Part shown: positions 30,782 through 39,938 of the stretch, in pieces
Layout of the letters: each line of letters begins with the position of its first letter
How positions within the stretch are numbered: the first letter of the stretch is position 1
Origin: Parerythrobacter_A sp963799315
Lineage (GTDB): Bacteria > Pseudomonadota > Alphaproteobacteria > Sphingomonadales > Sphingomonadaceae
NCBI GenBank assembly: GCA_963799315.1
Contig: CAWCWP010000001.1
Span: forward strand, 434,001 to 498,000
Direction: 5' to 3'
Length of the DNA: 64,000 nucleotides
Program-made: the position numbers and the translations under genes
Notes under the pieces: generated by a model
The model's input: the letters and a program-made list of their open reading frames with translations, nothing else
Database searches by the model: none
Told to the model about the DNA's origin: nothing

Positions 30782-33700
30782 TCAGGTGTCGAGCGGCAGC
30801 TCGATTTCATGCATTATCCGGTTCGTTTCGAGCAGGATTTTGACGATTTTCTGGTAGTGTCCGACGTCATCCCATGACAGCGCGCGACCCTTGCGGTCTT
30901 TCAGCCATTTCTGCGCAGGCTGGTATCCGCCGATATGGAACTCCCACGCGGTTTGCGGAACATCGGCGAAATACTGCACCGCATTGATATAGACGCGGCC
31001 ATCCTTCCATTTCGGATGCGCCGCCGCGACGACGCCGTGCTGGTCATCTTCCAACCCGGACAGGTCTTCGGGCATGAACGGATACAGCGCCTCCCCGATG
31101 GCGGCAGGCTCCATCAGATGCAGCCGCCGCAGCGCCTCGCCCTTCTCGCTGACATGGCGGAAGATTTCGGGCGATGCCGGATAGGGCACGCGCGGGAAAT
31201 CGATCTTGAGAAATTCGGCAAAGGTCTGCGCGGTAATCGGGCGAGTGTAGCACGCCGTAGATGTAGTCGAAGACCTTGACCTCGCTGGCCCGCGCATCGC
31301 CGGTCGGCGCACGGAAATCATCCTCCGGTCCGGCTTGGTCGGCGGGGTCGATACCGGCAGCTTCGCAGATTGCGGCGTAGAGTTTGGGGTCGAGGTTGAG
31401 GGTGCGTTCGGTTGAGTGCAAGAGCGTCGGTTTGGTTGGCGTTTTCGTCGGGATAGAGGTAGAGAGGAAATGCTTGATTAGCTTCTCGACTCTTTGAAGA
31501 GATCTAAGCAGTCATTCGGATACTGCTTCAGCAAACAATGACATGTTGGAATCCGACCAGTGCCTTGTTGTCTTAGATACGGCCACTACGATGATTTTCG
31601 TTATCCCATAACATGTGCGAATGAACTCGGTCCGGCGAAGTCCATCATGTTATAATCTCAGGTTTGCAAATCGTGTGTCGAACGGTCGATAGGCGATCTT
31701 ATGAATCTTTGGAATCCTGCCGATCATCGCGTAAGATTTTGCGACGCTGCTCAAGTTTCCAATCTCGGTTGTCTTTCCAAGTGAATAATGTTTTCGAAAA
31801 TTTTCAGTCGGAACATCCTGGGTTAGACATAGCCTCTAATCGTTTCTCGAATCTCGCTGATTTTTTAAATGCTATCGCAAATTTATCCCTATGTGTTTGA
31901 AACCCAGGTACATTATTTGGCAACAGATCTAGTCAAACCTACAAACCACTTATATATGCTTTGAGTCGTTCGTAATTTCGCTCGGACAAATCAAGTATGA
32001 CGGATACTTGAGGTTCGATAACCTGTCTCGAAATGGCAAACATTGCAGCGGTTAGTAGCGACTCGTATTTTGCTGATCGTGCTCCCCCAAATCTCTGCAT
32101 GAAAAACCTTTGCCAAACTATCGCTGCGTCGGATTCGCTTCGCACAGCGATTATAATTGAGACTCCCGGCAGAATATCAAACACGTTTTGATCTGATTTA
32201 CCGTCAGGTGCCTGTTCTTCTTTCTTCGTGCTTCCATGCAAATCCAGCACCCAAATTTTGTCGAACGTTTTGAGCAGATGCCAGCGCATCCCGCGAAAGG
32301 TCGGGTTGTCGAGATAGCCGTGATTGGTGATGAACCCCAGCACGCCGCCTGACGGGTTTTTAGCAATCAAATCTTCGCTCATGCGGATGAATTTGACGTA
32401 ATCGTCGTTGATCCATTTAGGATTGCGCTCTTTCAATTTCTCCTTACCGCCCGGCTCCATCTTGTAGGCTTCCATCAGCCCCATGATGTGATCGCCCTTA
32501 TTGGCGCTTTCGCCGGAATAAGGCGGGTTCCCAATCACACACATAATCGGCGTCTGGCGCTTCACCGTGCTGGCCCCGCGCGCTTCGTCGGCGAGTTGCT
32601 GGAAGAACAGGTCTTTCACTTCGCGCTCTGCCGGTTCCAGCGCATTGGTCAGCCAAACAGACAGGCGCTTGGCCCCTTCCGGCGGGTTCTTGCTGGGTAC
32701 GTAACCGCTTTCGGTCAGCTGCATATCCAGCTTCATATGGCACATGGCATAGCTGGCCATCAGCAGCTCGAACCCGTGCAAGCGCGGCAACAGGTCGTTC
32801 TCGACATAGCTGGACCACATGCCCGGCGCGCGCGGCTTTATCCGGTCGGCGATGGTCTGCACCGTCTTCGCCAGAAACGTGCCGGTGCCGGTTGCGGGGT
32901 CGAGTATCTGGACGCGGTGAACATCCTTCTTGATCGTCACCGGCTTACCGTTCTTGGTTTCGCCGGTATCCCAATCCACCGTGACCTTGCTGTTATCGGC
33001 CAGTCCGTCTGCCAGCCCGAACTCGGTTTTCAGCACGTCATCCACGGCGCGCACGATGAAATCGACCACCGGTTCCGGCGTGTACCAGACCCCGCGCGCC
33101 TTGCGCTTCTTCGGATTGTAGGCGGCGAGGAAGGTTTCGTAGAAATGGATGAAGGGGTCGTTGCGCGCTGAGAATTTGCCGAAATCCTCGAACAGCGAAT
33201 GCGGGTCGCTGGCGCGCAAAACTTCCGCAAGATCATCCACCACGTAGATCAGTCGTTCGGGAATGTCGTAGCCCGCGATCAGTTGGAACAGGCCGCGCAG
33301 GAACGGGTTGGATTTGGGCAGCTTCTCCAGCGCTTCCTGACGGCTGAAGGTTTCCAGCGTATCGTCGTGCAGGCGCGCGGCGAACATGCCGTAGGTGATC
33401 GTTTCGGCGTAAATATCCGCGAACTCGCCTGTGGTGAGGTTGGGCAGCAGATTGTCTTTGAAATTGTTGAACTGGCGGCCCAGCGCGCTGCGAAATTCGG
33501 GATCGTCCGCCAACGCGATGCCGACTTCGTCTTTGATAATCGCCGCCTTGCCCGCCATCATCTCCGCCAGATTTTGCGCGCTGCGGATGCTGATGGGTTT
33601 TTGCTCGGCGAAGCTCTTTAGCTGGCGCTCCAGTTCGTCGAACTTTGCGGGCAGTGGTTGCAGGCCGCCCAGATTGCCCATGAAATCGCGCGATGGAGGT

Positions 33701-34048
33701 GTGGTGGACCACCTGCTTGTCGCGGATAAATTCGAAATCGACGCCGTTGGTGTAGAGCAGGTTGGGATAGGCGTTTTCGTAGCGTTTGCGCTGTTCGACC
33801 GAATAGCCTTTCAGCTTGATCACATCCTTGTCGATGTCTTTCGCCTCGGCCCAGCCGAACGCCACGCCGTCGCGCTGGAACAGGAAGTCCGGCATCCCGC
33901 CTTCGGACCGTTTGGGTTCGTTGATGACCTGGATATCGGGATCGATGGACTGGAACAGTTCTTCCAACGCGGCACGATAACTGTGTTCGGTTGCCTGACC
34001 GCTTGCGTATTTCGCGCTGACCCGTTCCAGGTATCCGGCAATATCCAT
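30782..34048 (-). CDS. One-protein restriction-modification enzyme (type ISP/IIG-like), frame-disrupted
   Basis: A bifunctional nuclease-methyltransferase of about 1080 residues in broken form. The N-terminal nuclease has PDFLFQRDGVAFGWAEAK (PD...ExK). The adenine methyltransferase has DPATGTGTFLAKT and NPPYSG (about 32520). The long ORF stops at 31939, but the AT-rich stretch 31430-31935 still encodes family-like segments in several frames: GFQTHRDKFAIAFKK, KDNRDWKLEQRRKILRDD, IAYRPFDTRFANLRL, TKIIVVAVSKTTRHW and AFPLYLYPDENANQ. The C-terminal specificity part follows (VFDYIYGVLHSPDYR, EFLKIDFPRVPYP). There is a break near 33690, stops at 31939 and 31933, and several shifts beyond. RBS AGGGGGA precedes the ATG. 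Whether it is functional depends on which breaks are real. The segment is much less GC-rich than the chromosome, indicating transfer. Confidence 0.75.
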
Positions 34049-34067
34049 AAAATCCCCCTGTTATGGT

Positions 34068-34082
34068 GTTGGACCATCCAAC
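34068..34082. promoter_or_regulatory. Small inverted repeat between divergent RM gene and uvrA
   Basis: GTTGGA-CCA-TCCAAC lies 20 bases upstream of the restriction gene start, in the 150-base region between two divergent genes. It has the size of an operator half-site pair but no known regulator is visible nearby; weak evidence. Confidence 0.3.
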
Positions 34083-34200
34083 TTTCGGTGGGGGTTGCCA
34101 AGTTGCAATTCCGCCAATGCGCGCACATCTGTTGAGCATCGCGCGGTGTCTGCCGTCGCTATCTTGACTCCCCCCGAACATTACCGGAACGCAGCGCGCT

Positions 34201-37200
34201 ATGGCACTTACCAAAAATCTTCCAGTACGCGGGCGCGCGCGAGCATAACCTCAAGGGCGTGGATATCGATCTGCCGCGCGATGCGCTGATCGTGATTACC
34301 GGGCGTCAGCGGCTCCGGCAAATCTTCGCTGGCGTTCGACACCATTTATGCCGAGGGGCAGCGGCGTTATGTCGAGAGCCTCTCCGCCTATGCGCGCCAG
34401 TTCCTGGAGATGATGCAGAAGCCCGATGTCGAGCATATCGACGGCCTCTCCCCCGCCATTTCCATCGAGCAGAAGACCACCAGCCGCAATCCGCGCAGCA
34501 CCGTGGCGACCGTCACCGAGATCTACGACTATATGCGCCTGCTATGGGCGCGGGTGGGCGTGCCCTACAGCCCCGCGACCGGCCTGCCGATCGAGGCGCA
34601 GACCGTCTCCGCAATGGTCGACCGGGTGATGGCGTTGCCCGATGGCACGCGGCTCTACCTGCTCGCCCCGGTGATCCGCGCGCGCAAGGGCGAATACCGG
34701 CGCGAGCTGGCCGAATGGCAGAAGGCGGGCTTCACGCGCGTGCGGGTGGACGGCGAGTTCTACGCCATCGAAGACGCGCCCGCGCTCGACAAGAAGCTGA
34801 AGCACGACATCGAGGTGGTGGTGGACCGGCTGGCGGTGAAGCCGGACCTGGAAACGCGGCTGGCGGACTCGTTCGAAACGGCGCTGAAGCTGGCGGACGG
34901 GCTGGCCTATGTGGATCTGGCGGACGGGACGGTGGCGGAGGCGTTGGCGCAGGTGTCCAAACCCGTTCGTGCTGAGCCTGTCGAAGCATCGTCCTCCACT
35001 TCCAGCGCGGTGTCGAAAAAGAAGGGCGGTGCTTCGACAGGCTCAGCACGAACGGTAGAAGTGACTTCCAGAAAAAGATGAAAGGCACCGGCGTCCCCGC
35101 CAACCGCATCGTCTTTTCCGAACGGTTCAGCTGCCCCGTTTCCGGCTTCACCATCGAGGAAATCGAGCCGCGCCTGTTCAGCTTCAACGCGCCACAGGGG
35201 GCGTGCGCGACGTGCGACGGGCTGGGCGAGAAGCAGCTGTTCGACCCGCAGCTGGTGGTGCCCAACGAGCTGCTGACGCTGAAGAAAGGCGCCATCGCGC
35301 CGTGGGCGAAATCGAACCCGCCATCGCCCTATTACATGCAGGTGCTGGGCAGTCCTCGCGAAGGAATACGGCTTCGACCTGACCACCGCGTGGCAGGACA
35401 TGGACGCGGACCATCGCGCCGTCATCCTGCACGGCACCAAGGGCAAGCGCGTGCCGCTGACGTTCAAGGACGGGCGCAAGCAATATACCGTCAACAAGGC
35501 GTTCGAGGGGGTGATCGGCAACCTCAACCGCCGCATGATGCAGACCGAAAGCACCTGGATGCGCGAGGAGCTGGCCAAGTTCCAGACCGCGCAGCCATGC
35601 GAAACCTGCGGCGGCAAGCGGCTGAACGAGAAGGCGCTGGCGGTGAAGGTTGCCGGCAAGGACGGCCCGACCGATATCGCCGAACCCACCAAGATGAGCG
35701 TCGCCGATGCCAAGGCCTATTTCCTCGCCCTCAACGACCAGCTCGGCACGCAGCAGCAGCAGATCGCCGCCGCCATCCTGAAGGAGATCAACGAACGGCT
35801 GGGCTTCCTCGACAATGTCGGGCTGGACTACCTCAACCTCGACCGCACCTCGGGCACCCTGTCCGGCGGCGAGAGCCAGCGCATCCGCCTCGCATCGCAG
35901 ATCGGCAGCGGCCTCAGCGGCGTGCTCTACGTCCTCGACGAACCCAGCATCGGCCTGCACCAGCGCGACAACGATCGCCTGCTCGAAACGCTGAAACGCC
36001 TGCGCGACCTCGGCAATACCGTCATCGTGGTGGAGCATGACGAGGACGCCATCCGGCAGGCGGACCATGTGGTCGATCTCGGCCCCGGCGCGGGCGTGCG
36101 CGGGGGCGAGGTGGTGGCGCAGGGCACGCTGAAACAGGTGCTGAAATCGAAGAAGTCGCTCACCGCCGACTACCTTACCGGCGGCGCGAGATCGCGGTCC
36201 CCAAGAAACGCCGCAAGGGCAATGGCAAGAAACTGACCGTCCACGGCGCGCGCGCCAACAACCTCGCCAATGTCACCGCCTCCATCCCACTGGGCACCTT
36301 CACCTGCGTCACCGGCGTATCGGGCAGCGGCAAGTCCAGCTTCACCATCGACACGCTGTACGCCGTCGCCGCGCGCACGCTGAACGGGGCGCGGATGATC
36401 GCCGGGCCGCACGACAAGGTCACGGGGCTGGAGCATTGCGACAAGGTGATCGAGATCGACCAGTCGCCCATCGGCCGCACCCCGCGCAGCAACCCGGCCA
36501 CCTACACTGGCGCCTTCACGCAGATCCGCGACTGGTTCGCCGGCCTGCCCGAAAGCCAGGCGCGCGGATACAAGCCGGGCCGGTTCAGCTTCAACGTGAA
36601 GGGCGGCCGGTGCGAGGCGTGCCAGGGCGACGGCCTCATCAAGATCGAGATGCACTTCCTGCCCGACGTCTACGTCACCTGCGAGACGTGCAATGGCCGC
36701 CGCTACAACCGCGAGACGCTGGAGGTGAAGCACAAGGGCTTGAGCATCGCCGACGTGCTGGACATGACGATCGAGGATGCGGAGGGCTTTTTCGAAAACG
36801 TGCCGCCGATCAAGGTGCGCATGGCGATGCTGAACGAGGTGGGGCTGGGCTACGTCAAGGTGGGCCAGCAGGCGACGACGCTATCGGGCGGCGAGGCGCA
36901 GCGCGTGAAGCTGGCCAAGGAACTCGCCAAACGCAGCACCGGCCAGACGCTGTATATCCTGGACGAACCGACCACCGGCCTGCATTTCGAGGATGTCCGC
37001 AAACTGCTGGAAGTGCTGCACCGGCTGGTGGAGCAGGGGAACAGTGTGGTGGTGATCGAGCACAACCTCGATGTGATCAAGACGGCCGATTACATTCTCG
37101 ATCTCGGTCCGGGCGGGGGTGTCAGAGGCGGAGAGGTGGTTGCCAAAGGTACACCGGAAAAGGTTGCCGCCGTGTCGGAGAGCTACACCGGCCACTATTT

Positions 37201-37228
37201 GCAACCGATGCTGGCAAGGGCGAAATAA
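34201..37228 (+). CDS. uvrA: Excinuclease ABC subunit A with intragenic palindromic insert, frame breaks
   Basis: UvrA recognises bulky DNA damage with UvrB. Joined, it is about 1000 residues and has both ABC modules: Walker A ITGVSGSGKSSLAFDTIYAE and TGVSGSGKSSFTIDTLYA, signatures TLSGGESQRIRLASQIG and TLSGGEAQRVKLAKELA, and zinc sites including CEACQGDGL with CETCNGRRY. Apparent one-base insertions are near 34225, 34308, 35352 and 36180. At 34963-35055 a palindromic element interrupts the coding sequence, adding peptide such as RAEPVEAS and GGASTGSART before a shift near 35070 into MKGTGVPANRIVFSERF. The insert lies in the variable insertion domain, where extra residues could be tolerated. 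The ATG at 34201 is the family start. Confidence 0.93.
34963..35055. repeat. Palindromic element inside uvrA coding sequence
   Basis: Arms 34963-34988 and 35030-35055 are a perfect 26-bp inverted repeat (core GCTGAGCCTGTCGAAGCA and its complement) around a 41-base spacer. Same family as 10354-10447 and the half copy at 37491. It is read through in the uvrA frame without a stop until a break or stop at about 35079. Confidence 0.95.
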
Positions 37229-37261
37229 TCGTTTGGGGGAATGTAATCAGTAGTTAGCCTG

Positions 37262-37280
37262 CCCCGGACCTGACCCGGGG
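37262..37280. repeat. GC palindrome after uvrA
   Basis: CCCCGGACCTGACCCGGGG forms a 6-bp stem (CCCCGG/CCGGGG) and is typical of another REP-like family in sphingomonads. It separates the end of uvrA from the first extra copy of the uvrA 3' end. Confidence 0.7.
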
Positions 37281-37412
37281 GCGGACTGGGTGCTGGATCG
37301 TGGGCCGGGCGGCGGTGTGCGCGGGGGTGAGGTTATCGCTGTTGGAACGCCTGAGAAGGTGGCGAAGGTGGCGGAAAGCTACACAGGCCAGTACCTCGCC
37401 CAGCTCTTGTCA
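37281..37412 (+). pseudogene. Remnant of uvrA 3' end, copy 2
   Basis: A 44-codon fragment encoding ADWVLDRGPGGGVRGGEVIA, VGTPEKVAKVAESYTGQYLA and QLLS, homologous to the last 45 residues of the adjacent UvrA (ADYILDLGPGGGVRGGEVVA and GTPEKVAAVSESYTGHYL). There is no upstream part of the gene. It is bounded by two unrelated palindromes. Confidence 0.85.
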
Positions 37413-37415
37413 CGA

Positions 37416-37435
37416 GTCCCCGCGAAGGCGGGGAC
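37416..37435. repeat. GC palindrome between uvrA remnants
   Basis: GTCCCCGCGAAGGCGGGGAC is a perfect 8-bp stem with a GAAG loop, a common REP-like sequence type in sphingomonads. It lies directly after uvrA remnant copy 2. Confidence 0.8.
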
Positions 37436-37490
37436 CTCCCGCAAGGAAAGGGCGACGCCGGAGCTGGCGAGCTGACGATGGCCGAAGCCT

Positions 37491-37510
37491 GTCCTGAGCT
37501 CGTCGGAAGC
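37491..37510. repeat. Single arm of the uvrA/sucB-lpdA palindromic element family
   Basis: GTCCTGAGCTCGTCGGAAGC resembles the arm core TCCTGAGCTTGTCGAAGG with two differences. No inverted partner is seen close by. It precedes uvrA remnant copy 3. Confidence 0.55.
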
Positions 37511-37531
37511 GAAGCTGACCGTAGGTCGACA

Positions 37532-37702
37532 ATGGTGATCGAGTACAATCGCGATGTTATCAAAACGGCAGACTGGGTGCTGGACCTCGGCCTGGGCGGC
37601 GGTATGCGCGGGGGCGAGGTGGTTGCGGAAGGTACACCGAAGAAGATGGCGAAGGTAACGGCGAGTTATACGGGCGGGTTATTTGGCGGGGATATTAAAT
37701 AG
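37532..37702 (+). pseudogene. Remnant of uvrA 3' end, copy 3
   Basis: An open 56-codon stretch, MVIEYNRDVIKTADWVLDLG then LGGGMRGGEVVAEGTPKKMA and SYTGGLFGGDIK, homologous to UvrA residues from VVIEHNLDVIKTADYILDLG onward. It shares ADWVLD with copy 2 against ADYILD in the intact gene, so copies 2 and 3 are closer to each other. It could in principle be translated but lacks all catalytic parts of UvrA. Confidence 0.85.
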
Positions 37703-37748
37703 GCCAAAAGAGGTCCCAGAGTAAATCAGAATGGGTGGTGAGAATTTA

Positions 37749-38921
37749 TCAGTTCTGAAATGCGATCGGCTCTTCTATCCATATATAATCACGGCGGGTT
37801 CTGCGCGTGAACATGCCAGAAATTGCGACCTGTCGCCCTCTATAGAGTTGGCCGTTATCGTCCAGAGCTTCAAAATCCGCCGACGGCATATCGCATGTTG
37901 TTTGGCGCTCCGCAAAATCCTTAATTATAAAGGTTCCAGCGTCTCCATTCACTTCTATTATAACGCCAAAAATAGTTCGAACGTCTAGGTTCTCAACTTG
38001 TGCTTGCGCTTCGACGATTTTTCGACGACTAGCCCCCTCAATGATAGCGGTATGGACAGCAAATCCGTCGTTGTAAGTAACTTCAACCCGATTCAGTCGT
38101 TCTGCGTCAGAGGGTATCAAACCGTTTAAGTTTTCGAGAAACAATTGATTCGCAACAATAAAATCATTCGATATCTCGCCTGTTCGCTCGATTTGGTCCA
38201 AGGTCTGATGAAGGATTTCCCAAAATTCACGCCCCTGCTCACTTGCCTGTGCATTAAGTAAGTCCGGATCGATATTCCCTAGTCTTGGAGACTGAGATAT
38301 TTTTTCCTCGTCAAATTTCGGTCTCTTAGCCGCTAATAACAGACTTGAAAACTTGGGCTCGGCCATTTGGACGTCGAAGAACTTATAGTCTCTTCCCTGC
38401 ATAAGAGCTTCTGGAAGAAATTCCTTTCTTACAAAATTAGCGAAATCATTTATTTTGTTTTGTAGAACAGATAAGGGTACCTGTCCGTCCTGAATGGCGG
38501 GGCCAACAAAGCGGAATGATACCAGCGCGTCTGCCTGTTCTAGCGTGTCAGGCACTAATCCAAACCTACTGTACAACCCCACTTTTGCTGGTGGTAAAAG
38601 CCCGTCGAATTGGCCTTTCAACAGATGTTGAAATCCAAATACTTGATTCAGGTCTGTCTCAAGGATCCATCCATCGGCTTGATCAAGGGCTCCTCGCAGC
38701 GAAAGCCGTCCTTGGCTCAAGGCTTCTACAATGCTGTTGTCTGTTTCTACAGCGATGAAGAAATCGGCCAGTTCCCCTTCGTCTCGTTTAGCAAATAATA
38801 ACTCATTCAACCCGACTTGAGCGATGAAAACGATAGGTCCGTCGAACTCATAAAGGATTTGACGAATACGTATGTCGCCGCCGTGCCATTCGCGTTGGAT
38901 TGGTTCAGCGTCAATCCACAC
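37749..38921 (-). CDS. AT-rich cassette protein A, resembles DUF6575-type proteins
   Basis: An intact 390-residue soluble protein in DNA clearly less GC-rich than the chromosome. The N terminus (EPIQREWHGGDIRIRQILYE, FDGPIVFIAQ) has the pattern I associate with DUF6575 proteins, in which a short 'film of data or substrate' segment precedes DELADFFIAVET-like sequence; this is recollection, not a search result. No catalytic motif or membrane segment is evident. The C-terminal part is rich in beta-strand-like sequence (VENLDVRTIFGVIIEVNGDA). It overlaps the upstream gene by 11 bases, so the two are translationally coupled. Function unknown. Confidence 0.7.
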   Translation of the reverse strand: MWIDAEPIQREWHGGDIRIRQILYEFDGPIVFIAQVGLNELLFAKRDEGELADFFIAVETDNSIVEALSQGRLSLRGALDQADGWILETDLNQVFGFQHLLKGQFDGLLPPAKVGLYSRFGLVPDTLEQADALVSFRFVGPAIQDGQVPLSVLQNKINDFANFVRKEFLPEALMQGRDYKFFDVQMAEPKFSSLLLAAKRPKFDEEKISQSPRLGNIDPDLLNAQASEQGREFWEILHQTLDQIERTGEISNDFIVANQLFLENLNGLIPSDAERLNRVEVTYNDGFAVHTAIIEGASRRKIVEAQAQVENLDVRTIFGVIIEVNGDAGTFIIKDFAERQTTCDMPSADFEALDDNGQLYRGRQVAISGMFTRRTRRDYIWIEEPIAFQN

Positions 38922-39315
38922 GTTCGTTGCCCTCCGGGGCGATCACTAATTGGGCTCTCGCTCTGAGGTCAGTGTTCTCATACGGCCAATAGGTGTAGTG
39001 GCCGTTATCGTTGGGATCGGACAGTCGTCCTTCATCATCATTCACCGCGGAGGCAAAGATGTACTGTCGTCTCATCCAAGGCATAGTGGTTTCACGCGCG
39101 TGTCTAATTTCTCGTTCGCTCGTCCACACGGACAAACCCCACCCTGCACAGATGGTTGGGTTTGCCTTCCGTTGCTTAGCGGGGACATCTGATTCATTGT
39201 GAGGACAGTAATCCTCATCGGTCGGCCTATCGCTCCGGCAAACTCTGTAAAGAGTCGCCGCCTGTTCATATGCCGCATCGCCAGGGCAATGTGCTGGTAA
39301 ATTAGCGCGGTACAC
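38911..39315 (-). CDS. AT-rich cassette protein B, unrecognised
   Basis: An intact 134-residue ORF starting at GTG (CAGGA ribosome binding site 8 bases upstream). It has two Cys/His-containing patches (LYRVCRSDRPTDEDYCPH and AGWGLSVWTSEREIRHARE) and ends with HYTYWPYENTDLRARAQLVI. I have seen similar short proteins in bacterial genomes but know no function. First gene of a two-gene unit with protein A, next to a restriction gene and uvrA remnants. Confidence 0.65.
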   Translation of the reverse strand: MYRANLPAHCPGDAAYEQAATLYRVCRSDRPTDEDYCPHNESDVPAKQRKANPTICAGWGLSVWTSEREIRHARETTMPWMRRQYIFASAVNDDEGRLSDPNDNGHYTYWPYENTDLRARAQLVIAPEGNERVD

Positions 39316-39652
39316 CTATAATCCTGGAAAATTTGTCAATGGCAAACGTCTAAGCATGATAGCTAGCGCCGATCTGCTTCAGATGCCAGTTCTAAGACAA
39401 AAAGGTTATACGCTTTCCAAGGCTGCCGGTCCCCACCCACAAAACGGAAAACAGCTACATTTTATGACCGGCCCAAGATCTATCCGCCGATACGAGCGGG
39501 CCACTCTTCTTGCCGCGCGCTGCGTATTGGCAACAGTAAGCGCTCGAAGAATAAGACCGTTTCACGTTCATATTGCATCGGAAATGCTGTCCTACACGTT
39601 TCCTACCCTATAACTGGATCGGTTCTCCTGACCACAAATCAAAGGTGAACCG
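39316..39652. other. Non-coding spacer, 337 bases
   Basis: AT-richer DNA upstream of cassette protein B. It has a plus-strand ORF of 85 codons at 39356-39613 with no family resemblance and no convincing start signal, so I do not call it. The promoter for the leftward cassette must lie here. No repeat or RNA gene was recognised. Confidence 0.5.
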
Positions 39653-39938
39653 ATGACCTACTACGCTAAAGCCAAGCTGCCTGAAACCCCCTGCCTGCGC
39701 GGGGGATCGGGAGGTTTCTGCTCCCGTCGCTACGCACAACGCGCTGATCCACCAGCACGGCCCCACCATCTCCCCACCCGAACATCCCGACCGGCTCGAC
39801 CATGCGGCGCGGTGGCTGGCGCATGTTAAGGCGGGGCGGATCGGGGGTCGGTCTGCGAATGGGGGCGGGGGTGTTAGCGGCTCTTGCGATGGGCCTGCTG
39901 CGTCCTCCCGGACTTCCGGTGCGGGAGAGGGGGCGTGA
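39653..39938 (+). CDS. Small hypothetical protein, one frame break
   Basis: Starts MTYYAKAKLPETPC, then after an apparent extra base near 39700 continues in another frame: APVATHNALIHQHGPTISPP, EHPDRLDHAARWLAHVKAGR and a glycine/serine-rich end. Around 94 residues. The second half has a composition and spacing that look protein-like. It ends in a TGA that overlaps the GTG of the next gene (GTGA), supporting a real coupled pair. Family unknown. Confidence 0.4.

Noticed and set aside
31664..31900. Plus-strand 78-codon ORF in the AT-rich stretch
   Set aside because: The opposite strand gives restriction-enzyme-like segments throughout, so this is a shadow.
37290..37475. 61-codon ORF after uvrA as a small gene
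   Set aside because: It is the uvrA 3' remnant joined to a REP palindrome (peptide SRVPAKAGTS), with no start signal.
39356..39613. 85-codon ORF in the spacer before the HTH gene
   Set aside because: No recognisable family, no ribosome binding site, and composition unlike coding DNA of either the island or the chromosome.
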